Assembly (NCBI GenBank): GCA_030704615.1
Contig: CM060733.1
Span: 62,806,001 to 62,870,000 of the forward strand
Length of the DNA stretch: 64,000 nucleotides
Source: Takakia lepidozioides
Taxonomy: Eukaryota; Streptophyta; Takakiopsida; Takakiales; Takakiaceae
Reading direction: 5' to 3'
The first letter of the stretch is position 1. Each line of letters opens with the position of its first letter. Shown here one piece after another: positions 21,262 through 32,070 of the stretch. The position numbers and the translations under genes are program-made. The notes under the pieces were generated by a model. It worked only from the letters and a program-made list of their open reading frames with translations. It made no database searches and was not told the origin of the DNA.

Positions 21262-22594
21262 CCATACGGTGGAGGAGTCATTTGAAAGAGCCAAGAGAAT
21301 TGAGCAATTGGGGATGCTCAGGAGAGAGAAAAGGGATGATGAGGACTCTAAAGATGAGTCAGATGAGGAAGAAGAGCAAGAGCTCAAGAGGAAGAGTAAG
21401 AAGAAGGAGAAGTTGAAGAGGGATAACTATGAGAAAAAACAGGAAGAAATCTTGAAGAAGTATGCCACAGAGGCTGCAACACATTGGAGGAAGGGTGTTT
21501 GGTGTGCAAAATGCCAGAATGAAGGCCATACCACAGCTGAATGCCACATGAAGGAGAAACAATATACTATCTGTAAAATGGATAACCATTCTACTGAGAA
21601 TTGTTATTACAACAGAAGGACAGCTGCAAGAGAACCTGGGCAAGTGAGGGTGCATCAAGTGCAGCCCCAGCCAAGAAGAAACAATGATCAAGACCACTAT
21701 GGTAGGCCTAGTGGATATAACAATGGTATGGCAGGGAGAGGTAATCCAAGAGGGAATTACCAAGGCAATCCCAGAGGCAACTATCAGGGTAATCCAAGGG
21801 GGAATTACCAGCCAGGGAATCAGGATTATAGAAATAATCCCAGAACAGACCAAGCGCGAGGACCCAATGGTGAAGAACTGTGTTACTATTGTAACCAGGC
21901 AGGACATCGCAAAGCAGCCTGTCCATTCTGGATCAGACACCAAAATGAGATGAGAGCTCCTGTGAATGAAGGCCCAGTAGTGGCATCTCACATGGTTATG
22001 CCATGTTTTGTACCAGAAGTAAGTACAATGATAGTTACCAGAAGCAAAGTTAAACTAATACCTCCAGTGGATGAGGAAGAAGATGTTAATGAAGATGGCA
22101 GTGATGTGCCTGAAGATGATGAGGCTTGGAAGGATGAGAATGAACTGCACAAGGAAGTGACTGATACTATAAGGGAAATGCAGAAGGATACTGATATCCC
22201 TATGGCAGATTCTTTTGACTCTGAAAGAGAAGATGAAGAAGGTGAAGAGAAAGTGAAGCAGGAGGCTTCACAAGTGCAGGGTAATGAAGGGACTTTGGCT
22301 GAAGTAATATGCCAGTCCAAAGCTGAGATTACCATTGGACAGCTATTGGCTGTGGCACCTCATTATAGGCAGAGGCTGTATCAAGCAATCAATCAGATTG
22401 CTCATGTGGCAGAAAACACAGACCTGAATAGTAAGGTGACCAGTTATAATGTGAAGCCTGAAGGGCGAGAAACAGTCATGGAGTTTGATGATTCTATGCC
22501 AGTAATCCAATTGAGAATTGGAAGCACAGACTTGACTGATGTACTGATAGATGGAGGTTCAGGAGTGAATATTATGACAGACCAGTTAAGGTAG
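21262..22594 (+). pseudogene. Family A gag C-terminus and start of protease (copy A2)
   Basis: This copy begins inside gag at the point equivalent to 5553 of A1, so its LTR and Gag core are lost. One long frame carries the acidic and lysine-rich stretch, a CCHC knuckle (CAKCQNEGHTTAEC), a second knuckle whose first Cys is Tyr (YTICKMDNHSTENC), NPRGNY repeats, a third intact knuckle (CYYCNQAGHRKAAC) and an acidic tail. It continues into the retropepsin start: VLIDGGSGVNIMTDQLR has the D-G-G-S variant of the catalytic loop that is common in plant Tat-like elements. The frame stops at TAG 22592. Confidence 0.85.
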
Positions 22595-23401
22595 AAGCTT
22601 GGTCTAAGTAACATGAAACCAGCCCCATTCACAGTAACAATGGCAGATCAAAGGAGTGTATAGCCATTAGGCTTGATAAGAGGAGTTAAGATACAGATCC
22701 AGAAGAAGATCTTTAAGATCACAGTGACTATGTTGAAAATGGATGATGTTATGGAAGCTTACTCCTTATTGCTGGGTCGACCATGGCTGAAACAGGCCAG
22801 GGTATTCCATGACTGGAATTCCTAGCTACTTACTGTGCATGATTGGAGGCACAAGATACAGGCCACCACTAAGAAATCTAGTAGGCTACCTGCTACCAGA
22901 AGACCTCGTGGAGTCAGAGAGTGTGATTGGAGGGGAGGACTTGATGAGGAGCAGGAAACTACACTGTTTGCTGTACACCCAGAGTGGGAACAAGTTGTAG
23001 AAATGCAACTGGGAGGCCTGAGTTGCTTTAAAGATATCTGCTGTGGTGCAGTAACAACAATACCAATTGAGGGGGAAACAAGTAGTTACCCAACACATTT
23101 CTATTAGGAAAGGGAAAGGGAAATGGAAATCCTAGAAGAACCAGCCACTGTGAGTTTACAGGATGAAGTAGTGGCTGGATGGACAATCACAACTGAAGAG
23201 CAGGTGAGAGAAGTGAATGTGGGAACTGAGGAGGAACCAAGAATGGTGAAAGTGGGGGCTGACTAGGAGCCATAATTCTTTGAGGAAGCTAAGAGCTTGT
23301 TCATCGAATACAGAGATGTATTTGCTTGGAGCTATGAAGATTTGAAAGGGATACCACCTGAGATCTGCTAGCATAAGATTGAACTGGAACTAGGGTCAGT
23401 A
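22595..23401 (+). pseudogene. Family A protease C-terminus and linker to RT (A2), many stops
   Basis: Read in one frame this is continuous protein with isolated stops, nearly all TAG. Recognisable parts are the retropepsin end (MEAYSLLLGRPWLKQARV, the ALLGRPWL-type motif), a linker of unknown role, and the conserved lead into RT (EYRDVFAWSYEDLKGIPPE). Stops fall near 22592, 22661, 22823, 23105, 23264, 23273 and 23370. The shape is of a coding region that decayed by point changes rather than by rearrangement. Confidence 0.75.
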
Positions 23402-24220
23402 CCAATCAAACAGGCAAGGTACATGATGAATCCCAACTATGCACAAAAGGTTGGGGAAGAGATCAAGAAGCTGGCTGAGGCTAAGTTCATATACCCGATA
23501 GAGTATATGACTTGGCTATCACCCATTGTGATAGTTCCCAAGAAGAATGGTAAACTGAGAGTTTGTGTGAACTATAAGAAGTTGAATGTTTGTACAAAGA
23601 AAGATCCCTATCCTTTGCCATTCACAGAAGCTGTACTGGACACTGTGGCAGGCCATGAGATGTACTCATTCATGGATGGCTTCAGTGGGTATAACCAAGT
23701 TCAAGTGGCAGAAGAAGACCAGAGAAAGACCGCTTTTATCACAGACTGGGGTGCTTATGCATACAAAGTCATGCCTTTTGGACTTTGTAATGCACCAACA
23801 ACTTTTCAAAGGGTGATAAGTGAATCCTTCCATGAGTATCTGGATGATTTCATGCAAGTGTTCTTAGATGACTTCAGTGTGTATAGCTCTAAGAATGAGC
23901 ACTTGCAGAAGTTGGAGTTATGTTTGGCTAGATGCAGGATGAGAGGTCGTGGTCTGAATCCAGAAAAGTGTACTTTCTGTGTGAATTCAGGGGTACTACT
24001 GGGACACATTGTGTGTAAGAAGAGACTGCTTGTGGATCCTAGAAAGACAGAGGCTATTAAAGCCTCACCACCACCAAGTAACGTTAAGGGTCTAAGGAGG
24101 TTCCTTGGACAAACTACTTATTATAGAAGGTTTGTCAGACGGTATGCACAGATGGCAGCTCCATTGAGCAAGCTTTTGAAGAAGGATGCAGTGTTTGCAT
24201 GGATAATTGAATGTCAATAG
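23402..24220 (+). pseudogene. Family A reverse transcriptase (A2)
   Basis: A 265-codon open frame holds the gypsy RT fingers and palm: LSPIVIVPKKNGKLRVCVNY, KDPYPLPFTEAVLD, MDGFSGYNQVQVAEED, PFGLCNAPTTFQR and the catalytic box VFLDDFSVYS (F-x-D-D). The thumb (LGHIVCKKRLLVDPRKTEAI, then LRRFLGQTTYYRRFV) follows. It copies the element RNA into DNA in the cytoplasmic particle. The motif order and MNPNYAQKVGEEIKKL lead indicate the Tat-like plant group. The frame ends with TAG after ECQ at 24218, probably a changed codon since RNase H continues in frame. Confidence 0.88.
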
Positions 24221-25444
24221 GCATTTGAAGCACTTACATTGTCAGTAACAACTACACCTGTGCTGATTAACCCTCACTGGCATGTAGTATTTCATGTACA
24301 CTGTGATGCCTCACGAGAAGCATTGGGAGCTGTGTTAGCCCAGAATGTCATAGGAAATATAGATTCACCTGTGTACTATGCTAGCAGATTGTGGAACAGT
24401 GCGGAGAGGAACTATAGCACTACTGAAAGAGAAGCTTTGGCAATGATTTATGCAGTTAAGAAATTCAGGCATTACCTATTGGGAATGAAGTTTATGTTTT
24501 ATGTGGATCATCAAGCTTTGATTTATCTGGTGAACAAGCCTTTGATAAGTGGCAGGATAGCAAGATGGATGATAATCTTGCACGAGTTTGAATTCGAAGT
24601 TATTTACAAGCCTGGCCGTTTGCATCTTGTGGCAGATCACTTGTCACGGCTATCAACAGGAGAGGCCACCACGGGAGTAGACGACCAACTGCTTGATGCG
24701 AGTTTATTTGCAGTGGAGGTACAGGGAAGTGCAGATGAGTGGTTAGATTGGCAATGGCCAATTAGATACTACCTTACTCATGGTCAGTGCCCACCCAGTT
24801 ATGGGAAGGAACAGAGGAAGAGAATAGCTATCAAGGCCTTACCCTACACTATGATAGGTGGCAGATTGTATAAGCTAGGAGTTGATGGAGTTCTTAAACA
24901 ATGCTTGTACCACCATGAAGTAAATAAAGTTTTGGAAGAAGTTCATAAAAGAGTGGCTGGAGGACATTTTGGAGAGGAGACTACCAGTAGAAAAATACTA
25001 CTTGCAGGTTACTGGTGGCCTACTTTGTTCAAGGATGTACACAAGTATTGCAAGAGTTGTGATGAGTGTCAAAGGCTAGGACCTTTGCAAAGATCTGGGA
25101 AGATGGCTTTGCATTCTACGATGCCTACTGAACCATTTCAGAAATGGGGACTAGACTTTGTTGGACCAATTAATCCACTAACCAGGAATACACAGAACAA
25201 GTATATAATCACATCCACTGATTATACTACAAAGTGGGTGGAAGCTAAGGATCTGAGGGACAACATAGCTAAGTCCACAACGAGGTTCCTGTATGAGAAC
25301 ATACTCACAAGATTTGGCTGTCCCCTAGAATTTATCAGTGACCAGGGAAGTCACTTCATTAACGAGACCATAGAACTATTGACTAAAGAGTTCATGATTG
25401 TGCACAGGAAGAGTACAACCTATTACCCACAGGGCAATGGGTAG
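24221..25444 (+). pseudogene. Family A RNase H and integrase (A2)
   Basis: About 400 codons remain open. RNase H shows its acidic ligands in HVHCDASREALGAVLAQN, TTEREALAMIYAVKKF, FYVDHQALIYLVNKP and VADHLSRLS. Integrase follows with its HHCC zinc finger (VHKRVAGGHFGEETTSRK, then YCKSCDECQ) and catalytic residues in WGLDFVGPINPL and EFISDQGSHFINET. It stops at TAG 25442; copy A1 has CAG there and the next codon differs by G to A, so the stop is secondary and precedes the catalytic Glu (EATNK). Confidence 0.88.
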
Positions 25445-26041
25445 ATAGAGGCCACCAACAAAATACTATGCACTATTTTGGCTAAGATAGTCAATGCAAA
25501 TAGAACAGACTGGGATACAAAGCTGTTGACGGCTTTGTGGTCATACAAGACTTCATATAAAGTCACCACCAAGTATACACCATTCCAATTAGTTTATGGT
25601 ATGGAAGCTTTACTTCCAATGGAATTCTTATTACCTATCATGAGAACTGAATGAGGAAGGAGAATGGAATTGGAGGATTCAATTAAAGTAAGGAAACATG
25701 AATTATATCATGTGGAAGAAGTACGTGCTGATGCAGCAGATAACATGACCAGAATTCAGATGAAGAGGAAGGATCAGTTTGATGAAGGAAAATTGAAGAC
25801 TTTTAAGACGGGAGATTTGGTACTTTGGTTGCAGAAGAAAGGAAAGATAAAAGCTTCTAAGCTTAAGTCACCATGGAAAGGACCTTATGTCATACAGAAG
25901 ATGTATGATGACAACACAGCCATGTTACAAACCGTTAACAAAGAGATGCTTGGTAGAGTCAATGCCAATAAGTTGAAGGGATACAGTGGTATCCATGATA
26001 AACCATTGCAGCATGATTTGCATCTTGAAACACAAATGTAG
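25445..26041 (+). pseudogene. Family A integrase C-terminus (A2)
   Basis: Contains the catalytic Glu context EATNKILC, then SYKTSYKVTTKYTPFQLVYG and the C-terminal DNA-binding fold (FKTGDLVLWLQKKGKIKASK, KGPYVIQKMYDDNTAML). There is a TGA at 25652 where A1 has TGG, and a TAG at 26039 where A1 has CAG. It reads into LGRVNANKLKGYSGIHDKPL and on toward the 3' ORF without a clear boundary, so the 3' ORF may be a fusion to Pol. Confidence 0.82.
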
Positions 26042-27234
26042 ACACAGGTGACACCGGTAACACCAATGGAGCATGAAGCACTTGTCGTAAAGCCGAATGT
26101 GTATGGCCTGAGCAGAGAACACGGGTGTAACAGAGCTTATCACAGTCCACCACAGTGTACACAGCCTATCACAGCTCACCACAGCTTTACACAGCCTGAC
26201 ACAGCCCACACAAGTTGTACAGTCCATAGGGTCAGTGACAGGTGGACGCGGGTTAACATCAGAAAAGTGGCCGGTAAGTGTAAGGGCAGCTTGGAAGTCA
26301 AACTCGGAGAATAAGCCACGCAGACAGAGGGAGATGGGAGAGTGTTTGAATTCAAACACGTGGCCTAAGGGGCAAAGCACTCCGCATTGCATGTACTACA
26401 ATAGCGGGTGTCATAATGCAAAAAGACAAACTGGGCCGTCGAAGTACTTACCCGGTACAACAGCCGAAACTAATTACGGGGCCATTACTGCATCCAGGAA
26501 GCAGGTAACAGAACCCTTTACGCGTACAGCAAAGGGGGACCTTTGCCACATGTGCTGTCCTAATGGGCATTCCAAGTGGGAATGTGAACAGATGGGGGTA
26601 AAATTGAGAAAGTTACCCGATGAGGCAACAGCCAATCAGGAACGTGAATTTCATGCAAGTGGTTCCCTCCAAGAAGCAAGAACAAGAAATTAAAAAAGTT
26701 ATGAGCGGAAGAGTAGGGGTTGCCCCGAATAACCAGCGTCTCGATGGGAGGGGCAATCAAAGCTATAGCTTTGTAGCTATGGCGGATATCACAGACTATA
26801 CGCTAGCATTACTTCTTACGCAATGGCGCAAGGACGGATGGGTTGAAAATACATTCTCTCTCACTCACTACTTGCAGGCCCCACAGGCTTACACTCACTT
26901 ACCCGTTCCATTCTGTGCCAACCATACTTTCATGCTTTACGCTCTGCAAGCTTTCCTACAGCTATTCCAAACAAGGTCTTCTTGTCTGTCTGGGATGAAG
27001 AGAATTAGGGGAATGAAGGATCTCAGGGTGAAGAGCACCACAATTCTACAGAAGCAGACAATTCCTACACCACATGCAGTACAGTTGCTGAAGGAGTTGC
27101 GATTGGAAGGGCTGCTATGCAAAGAATGGTCCTTGCATCATCGGGGGTTCATGATTCAATTCATTCAGAACTTTGAGCCTCGAACAGGAGTTACACATGT
27201 GAGCGGAGTAGATATAGAGATTACTCCCCAGTAA
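26042..27234 (+). pseudogene. Family A extra 3' ORF, zinc-knuckle part (A2)
   Basis: This region lies where retroviruses keep env. It starts with the decamer repeats translated as His/Pro/Thr-rich sequence and continues with two knuckle-like motifs: a degenerate one (CMYYNSGCHNAKRQ) and an intact CCHC (CHMCCPNGHSKWEC). After a frame change near 26620 it runs NQSYSFVAMADITDYTLALL, TFSLTHYLQAPQAYTHLPV, CANHTFMLYALQAFLQLFQ and GFMIQFIQNFEPRTGVTHVS. The last stretch matches the layout of the plant transposon protein domain often called Transposase_32 (region ending GVDIEITPQ). A TAA stop at 27232 separates it from its continuation in the same frame. Confidence 0.65.
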
Positions 27235-27933
27235 TTGCAGCAACTGTTTGAATTGCCATCTGGCCATGTGAATGTGGATGAACACAGGACAAGATTGCAA
27301 ATAGGGGATTTGTTTCAAGAAACGAGTTTATTTAAAACCCAGGGATACACCTGCACCAAGGCCGAGTACCCAGGGTTAAGGGAAGTTGGCCAAATACTGA
27401 ACGTTCTGTTTGCCATGAAACAGAACCAACAGTATCTTAGCAGATCTTTCACAGAGGAGGTACTGAAAGCCTTGAGGGGAGAAGATGTGGCTTGGGCGGA
27501 GTTGATGTACAATGGTCTGGTGGAGGAGATGAAGCGGTTACAAAATACTACTGCTAAATCCCCGATCATTGTGTCTGGCCCAATAATTTCGCAAATTATC
27601 CTTGACTCTTGTTTGCTTGATGCGCGAGAACGCAAGGTGATGAGAGTGTTTGAGACAGCCACAACTGCAGTTGAGGAGCAGGGCTCTTCACAAGGTGAAA
27701 GGGGATTGGAGGGGCAGCACCAGTCCAAGAGACAGAAGCGGGATGCAACTGTAGTGGCAGATCCACTAGCTACAAGGAAACCACAAGATGATGTTTCCAT
27801 AGTGCTTGTGCAGGATGAGGAGCAGCAGCACAGGGAGCTGTTATTGCTGGAAGCACAACCCTTGGAGAGGGAGGTAGAGTTACTTCAGTGCCACAGCCAC
27901 CACAGCCAGTTGACTCGGTTGCCCCAGGGGTAA
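27235..27933 (+). pseudogene. Family A 3' ORF, Transposase_32-like domain continuation (A2)
   Basis: The frame opens with LQQLFELPSGHVNVDEH, the usual continuation of the preceding region (a short LP-containing helix), then ETSLFKTQGYTCTKAEYPGL, EVGQILNVLFAMKQNQQYLS and DVAWAELMYNGLVEEMKRLQ. This resembles the plant transposon protein domain of unknown function that is found in gypsy-type elements. The second half is low-complexity and charged, with a basic KRQKRD cluster that could be a nuclear signal. Function is unknown; the domain match is from memory of the pattern and needs a profile search. Confidence 0.5.
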
Positions 27934-29330
27934 CTCAGATTGTACATGCTGTCACACTGGAGCCTCTTGCTGTGGAAGGAGAAGGGTTGGACATCCCCAC
28001 TACAAAGCAGGTAGTGGCAGAAATTGAGAAGGGTGACCTTCTCTATGAAAACTCTGGCATGGTCGGAGAACCAGTAGTACCAAAGATGCAGAGTCTGACC
28101 AAGGAAATCCCTGCTGTGCAAGTCATGCCTAAACTTGTGGAGGAGGTTCAAGGGGTAGAGTGCAAGGGCACTGCAACACCTGTGGAGGATGAGCTGGCTC
28201 AGGAATAAGATCTTGTGGAATCATGGCCCGATTGGTTTGTGAAACATCAAACTGAGGAGGATCAGGGAGAACAGCAGCAAGTTCTCCATGAAGACCCACA
28301 ACAAGCTATGCTTATGAGTTCCATAAGCAGGACTCTCAACCTGTTGGGCACCTATGTGAAATCCCACGTTCCTTCTACGCAATTGGCAGCATTGAGGGAG
28401 GAGCTCAAGCAAGAGTTTGAGGCAAGAATTGCCACTGAGTGTGCAAATAAGGTGGATGTGGAGGCCAACCTTAAGTTGTAGAAAGAGTTGGAGGACATTC
28501 AATCTACTCTACAATTTGCGAAAGAAAACTTGATTGAAGCAGGTCTGGAGCAGGAGAAGTTGCATGAACTCCATAAGCAACAGCTATATCAATTGCAGGT
28601 GAAGCATGAGGACAAATTGCAGGAAGTGAAGTCGCTTCATACAGAGTTGGAGGCAGTTCATCAAAAAATGACCATCTAATGTGCCACATTAACAACTACT
28701 CTGGAGTTGACCGCATTAGAAGTTAAGAATCAAGCTGAGAGATGTTTAATGGTGGAGGCTGAGTCAGTAGAGCAGGCGAAACTCATTGCTGACTTGAAGG
28801 CTACTATCCGGCGCAATGAGGATACCTTTCAACAGTACAGTCAGGTTGAGGCTCAAAAGGACAGGTACATCCTTGAGTTGCAGCAAACACTCACATCACG
28901 GAAAAATGAGCTTTCTGTGACTACCAAGGCTTGGAAGGAAGCCAATAATCTGTCTGCTGCCTATGCAGCCCTGGTTGAACCTCATGCGAAGCGCATGGAG
29001 TTGCCAATAACAGGAGGGACAGTGGCGCCAATATCACAGCAACCACAGCAGGTCGACACTGTTGATACCATGACATTGCAGCAATCTGAGGTTTGGGGGG
29101 ATGTTTCTATTAACCCATCTAAGACTCCTGCTGCACTTGAGTATAATCGGACTATGATTATGCCTTTCAATCAAATTCCCATTGTGATGGATTTGGCTTG
29201 GAAGGAATTCAGTCCTCCACACTCTTTGGCACACTATTACCAGATCATGCGCATTTGGTTGCCAGTAGCGACTCGGACTAAGGTTCTTCCAAATAACCGA
29301 TCCATTGAAGATCACCACTTTGCAAGGTAA
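27934..29330 (+). pseudogene. Family A 3' ORF, coiled-coil part (A2)
   Basis: Four open segments (27888-28208, 28215-28481, 28488-28679, 28707-29330), most of them separated only by a stop in one frame, encode long heptad-rich helices: LREELKQEFEARIATECANK, ELEDIQSTLQFAKENLIEAG, LKATIRRNEDTFQQYSQVEA. They end in a Pro-rich region and a compact C-terminal part (MIMPFNQIPIVMDLAWKEFS). The stops are TAA or TAG and the sequence between them is otherwise conserved in character. The last, TAA after HHFAR, would be CAA by expectation. This looks like a structural or assembly protein of the element. Confidence 0.6.
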
Positions 29331-29956
29331 TGGTCTGAGGCAGGCACCATGCTGAAAGAATTAATTGCCTTCCAGATTGTTCATGGGTACACCTACACCA
29401 AGGCATGTGCAATCACTGAGCTCGGCACTAATCGACGATGAGCCCCGGCTTCCTCATTTCTTCCGTTGCGGGGCAGCAGATGCGGAATATGAACACGAGA
29501 TAGTAACAAGTAATGTTTGGGTGTTTCACGTAGCCCCATCATTTCGAATTTGTTGGTTTGCATGCTGTGTGATGTGTGAGCTTTTCTTCCCGTTTCATGA
29601 CCAACTTTGATGGTTGGTAGGGATCACACACTGATCCCGGATGAGCCCAACATTAGTGATGTTTTGATTTGTTTCAGCCAACGTGGTACTACGGTTCATC
29701 CTGAACCTCGTCTGCACTTCTTTAATCCCGCATGGCGTCTGTTTGAGGGAGATTTGTGTATTAGAGTAATCCACGCTGGAGGGAGGAGTACCATTGCCCT
29801 ATGGATTCATGAAGGTGGTCATTGGGTGAGGGTTAATGCGATGGCTCGTGAAGTCATGACATGGGGAGGACGTGTTGAAATGGTGGAGTGGTATCGCGGG
29901 GCAGAACTAGGGTTGCAGAGTCCTTGTCTGTTCTGCTGTGCCATGACTGACTGTTA
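29331..29956 (+). pseudogene. Tail frames between the two gypsy elements
   Basis: After WSEAGTMLKELIAFQIVHGY the frame is lost, and a new one (from about 29680) reads PRLHFFNPAWRLFEGDLCIR, GGRSTIALWIHEGGHWVRVN and EMVEWYRGAELGLQSP. I do not recognise it. It may be the end of the family A 3' ORF or the start of the next element's 5' region; the boundary between the two elements is not marked by an LTR. Confidence 0.35.
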
Positions 29957-30022
29957 TTGAAGCTTTGTGACTTCTTTGTCTCTTTTCTTTGTTTTCTTTT
30001 GTTTGATTCAATTGCTGTCAAG

Positions 30023-31015
30023 ATGACCAGCCCTGCTGGTATTGATGCTCCGTTCTATGGTCGTGAGGGTGAGGATGTCCATGACTGGGTTGATCGTATT
30101 CAGATGGCTGGGGATGTTCGTGAGCTGTCTGAGGACAAGATGTTTAAAGTGGCTAGATTGAATCTTAGATCTAGAGCTGATGAGTGGTTTAGGAAGCAAA
30201 ATCCCAGACCTAATAACTGGGAAGATTTCCAGGCAGCAATCATTGCAAAGTTTGGGGTGGTTGACCTGGCTGAAATCAAATGACTCGGCTGGATGCTATA
30301 AAACAGGAGAACCGCCAAAGAGTCCAGGTTTACTTTGACAGATTTACTCGTCTCTTCATGAAGGGAGAGATCCCTGATTTGGAGCAACGAAGACGTTTTA
30401 TAGGGGGTCTTAGACCCGAAATCATGAGATCCATGTTGGGCAGAAAGTTTGCTGATATAGATGAGGCTTTGGAAACCGCTATTGACTAGATTGAGAGAGG
30501 CTTAGGCAAACTGGGAAACACCGCTTGAACCCATGAGTGGGGAGGATGCTGATGAAGCATTCTATGTCAATCCGCTGGACAAGAGACTGGATTGTCTCAC
30601 AAATACCCTGCAGAGGTACTTTAATAGGGGAAATGTCATTGAGGAGGCTTCGGGGAGTAGGGCAACACCCAAACATGTTCGTTTTAGCAGTTCTTGTAAT
30701 GATGATGGGCATATCTCGCCCACTCATCCCACGGGAAGAGTTCAGGTTACTCGTGGAAAATGTCACAGGCAGGGCCACCGTACGGAGATGTGTGGAGTGA
30801 GGTGCTCATACTGCAAGATGTTGGGACACTGGAAAGTGCTTGTCACCGCAAGATGGAGCAAACCACTGGCAGCAACCCTTCAACGAACTTGTGACAACGA
30901 GGACGAAATTCTGGCTGAAATGACTGCCCTAATCAGGGAGAGAGATGCCAATGAAGTGAGGCTTCCCAGGAATAGAATAGTACATATAGGGCCCACCCCC
31001 GAAAGGGGGCAGTAG
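30023..31015 (+). pseudogene. Gag of a second gypsy family (B), frameshifted
   Basis: ATG at 30023 opens MTSPAGIDAPFYGREGEDVH, then the Gag core (ARLNLRSRADEWFRKQNPRP, FDRFTRLFMKGEIPDLEQRR, IGGLRPEIMRSMLGRKFADI). The core is interrupted by a frame change near 30280 and a TAG near 30487. The C-terminal frame has two worn knuckles: KCHRQGHRTEMC lacks its first Cys and CSYCKMLGHWKVLV lacks its last. A T-rich stretch, cttctttgtctcttttcttt, lies just upstream of the ATG. No LTR or primer site for this family was identified, so the 5' end is undefined. Confidence 0.75.
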
Positions 31016-31076
31016 CCGCAAGGCGAAGTGGCTCTTAGTTACGCCGGCTTCGGCCGGAGTCTTCTCTCTCTCTAGA
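30988..31076 (+). mobile_element. Short LINE 3' tail insertion with three tetraloop hairpins
   Basis: A GC-rich island within an AT-rich retroelement. It contains CCCCCGAAAGGGGG, GCCGCAAGGC and GCCGGCTTCGGCCGG: three stems closed by GAAA, GCAA and TTCG loops. Its frame GGSSRKAK aligns codon by codon with GVNSHKAT near the C-terminus of the LINE at 39409-41603, and it ends in TCTTCTCTCTCTCTAG, the CT tract type that flanks other copies of that LINE. It is best read as a strongly 5'-truncated copy of a related LINE. Confidence 0.5.
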
Positions 31077-32070
31077 ACAGTACCATTGCCCCCGCCTGTT
31101 TCTGATGCTGCTGGAGGATCAAAGTCAGGAACTGAGTTGGGTTTCGGCCCTGCAACACCAAGCAGTGAGCGAATCATGCCCAGAACACCAAGGAACGTGG
31201 AAGGAGGTACAAAATCACGGATCCTCAACCATTTTTTTACAAAGGGAGGATTTCTTCATCACCCATGGACTTGATAATGTCAGTGCCTAGAGAATTGGAA
31301 AAATTGAAAGGTCTAGTGAAAGTTGTTGAAAAGGCCACAAATGTTGTTGCTGCAGCTAAATTAATACCAGGGGTCCAGCAAAGAAGTACTGCCCTTGTGG
31401 CAAACACTATGAGAGAGCCTGGTTCTGAGATTTCTTATACCAATTCAGGGAGGGTAAAGGCCCTGCATGCTATGGTTTCCATTGGAGGGCATCAGGTTTT
31501 GGGTCAGGTTGACACTGGAGCTAGATGCTGTCAGTCATGGCTGCTGCCAGCACGGTGCGAGATCTGGGATTAATGGGTTCGGTGGTCAGTGACAAGGATA
31601 TGACCTACAAAGTGGCTTCAAGAGCTGTGGAGACAGCTATGGGGAGGCTTGAAGACCTGAAGGTCACTATGGGGGAGCTCACAAATCAGTTATCTTTCAT
31701 GATGGTTGACACGAACACCTATCATATGTTGCTTGGGCTGGACTTTCTCAAGAAATTTGGAGCTGTGGTTGACACTGAAACTGAAACTATAAGGATATGC
31801 AATGGCCCTGGGAAGGATGTAGCTCACTTTCCTTTGCACACCATCAATCAATGTGAAATAGAGAATGGAGGAGCTGCAGGATCAGGAAGCTGTAATAGGG
31901 GAGGCCAATGCAGTTTTGGCTTTGAGGAAGAAGGGATCATGAATATATCCAACCCTTCATGCCTTGTGGAAGTGGAGCCTGAATCAAGTGATGAAGCTGA
32001 AACCTGTGAGAGTTCAGAATCTGAAGAAGAAGAGTGGCATAGTCAGGAGATGAATTGGTTGATGATTTGA
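31077..32070 (+). pseudogene. Protease region of gypsy family B
   Basis: Retropepsin cuts Gag-Pol. The frame to 31573 has MVSIGGHQVLGQVDTGAR with the catalytic D-T-G. A small indel in the codons after the catalytic loop then shifts the frame, and SVMAASTVRDLGLMGSVV continues in the next frame. The second conserved loop, TYHMLLGLDFLKKFGAVVD, is intact, followed by a strand TETETIRICNGPG. The acidic tail (EVEPESSDEAETCESSESEE) is typical of the linker to RT. Confidence 0.75.
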
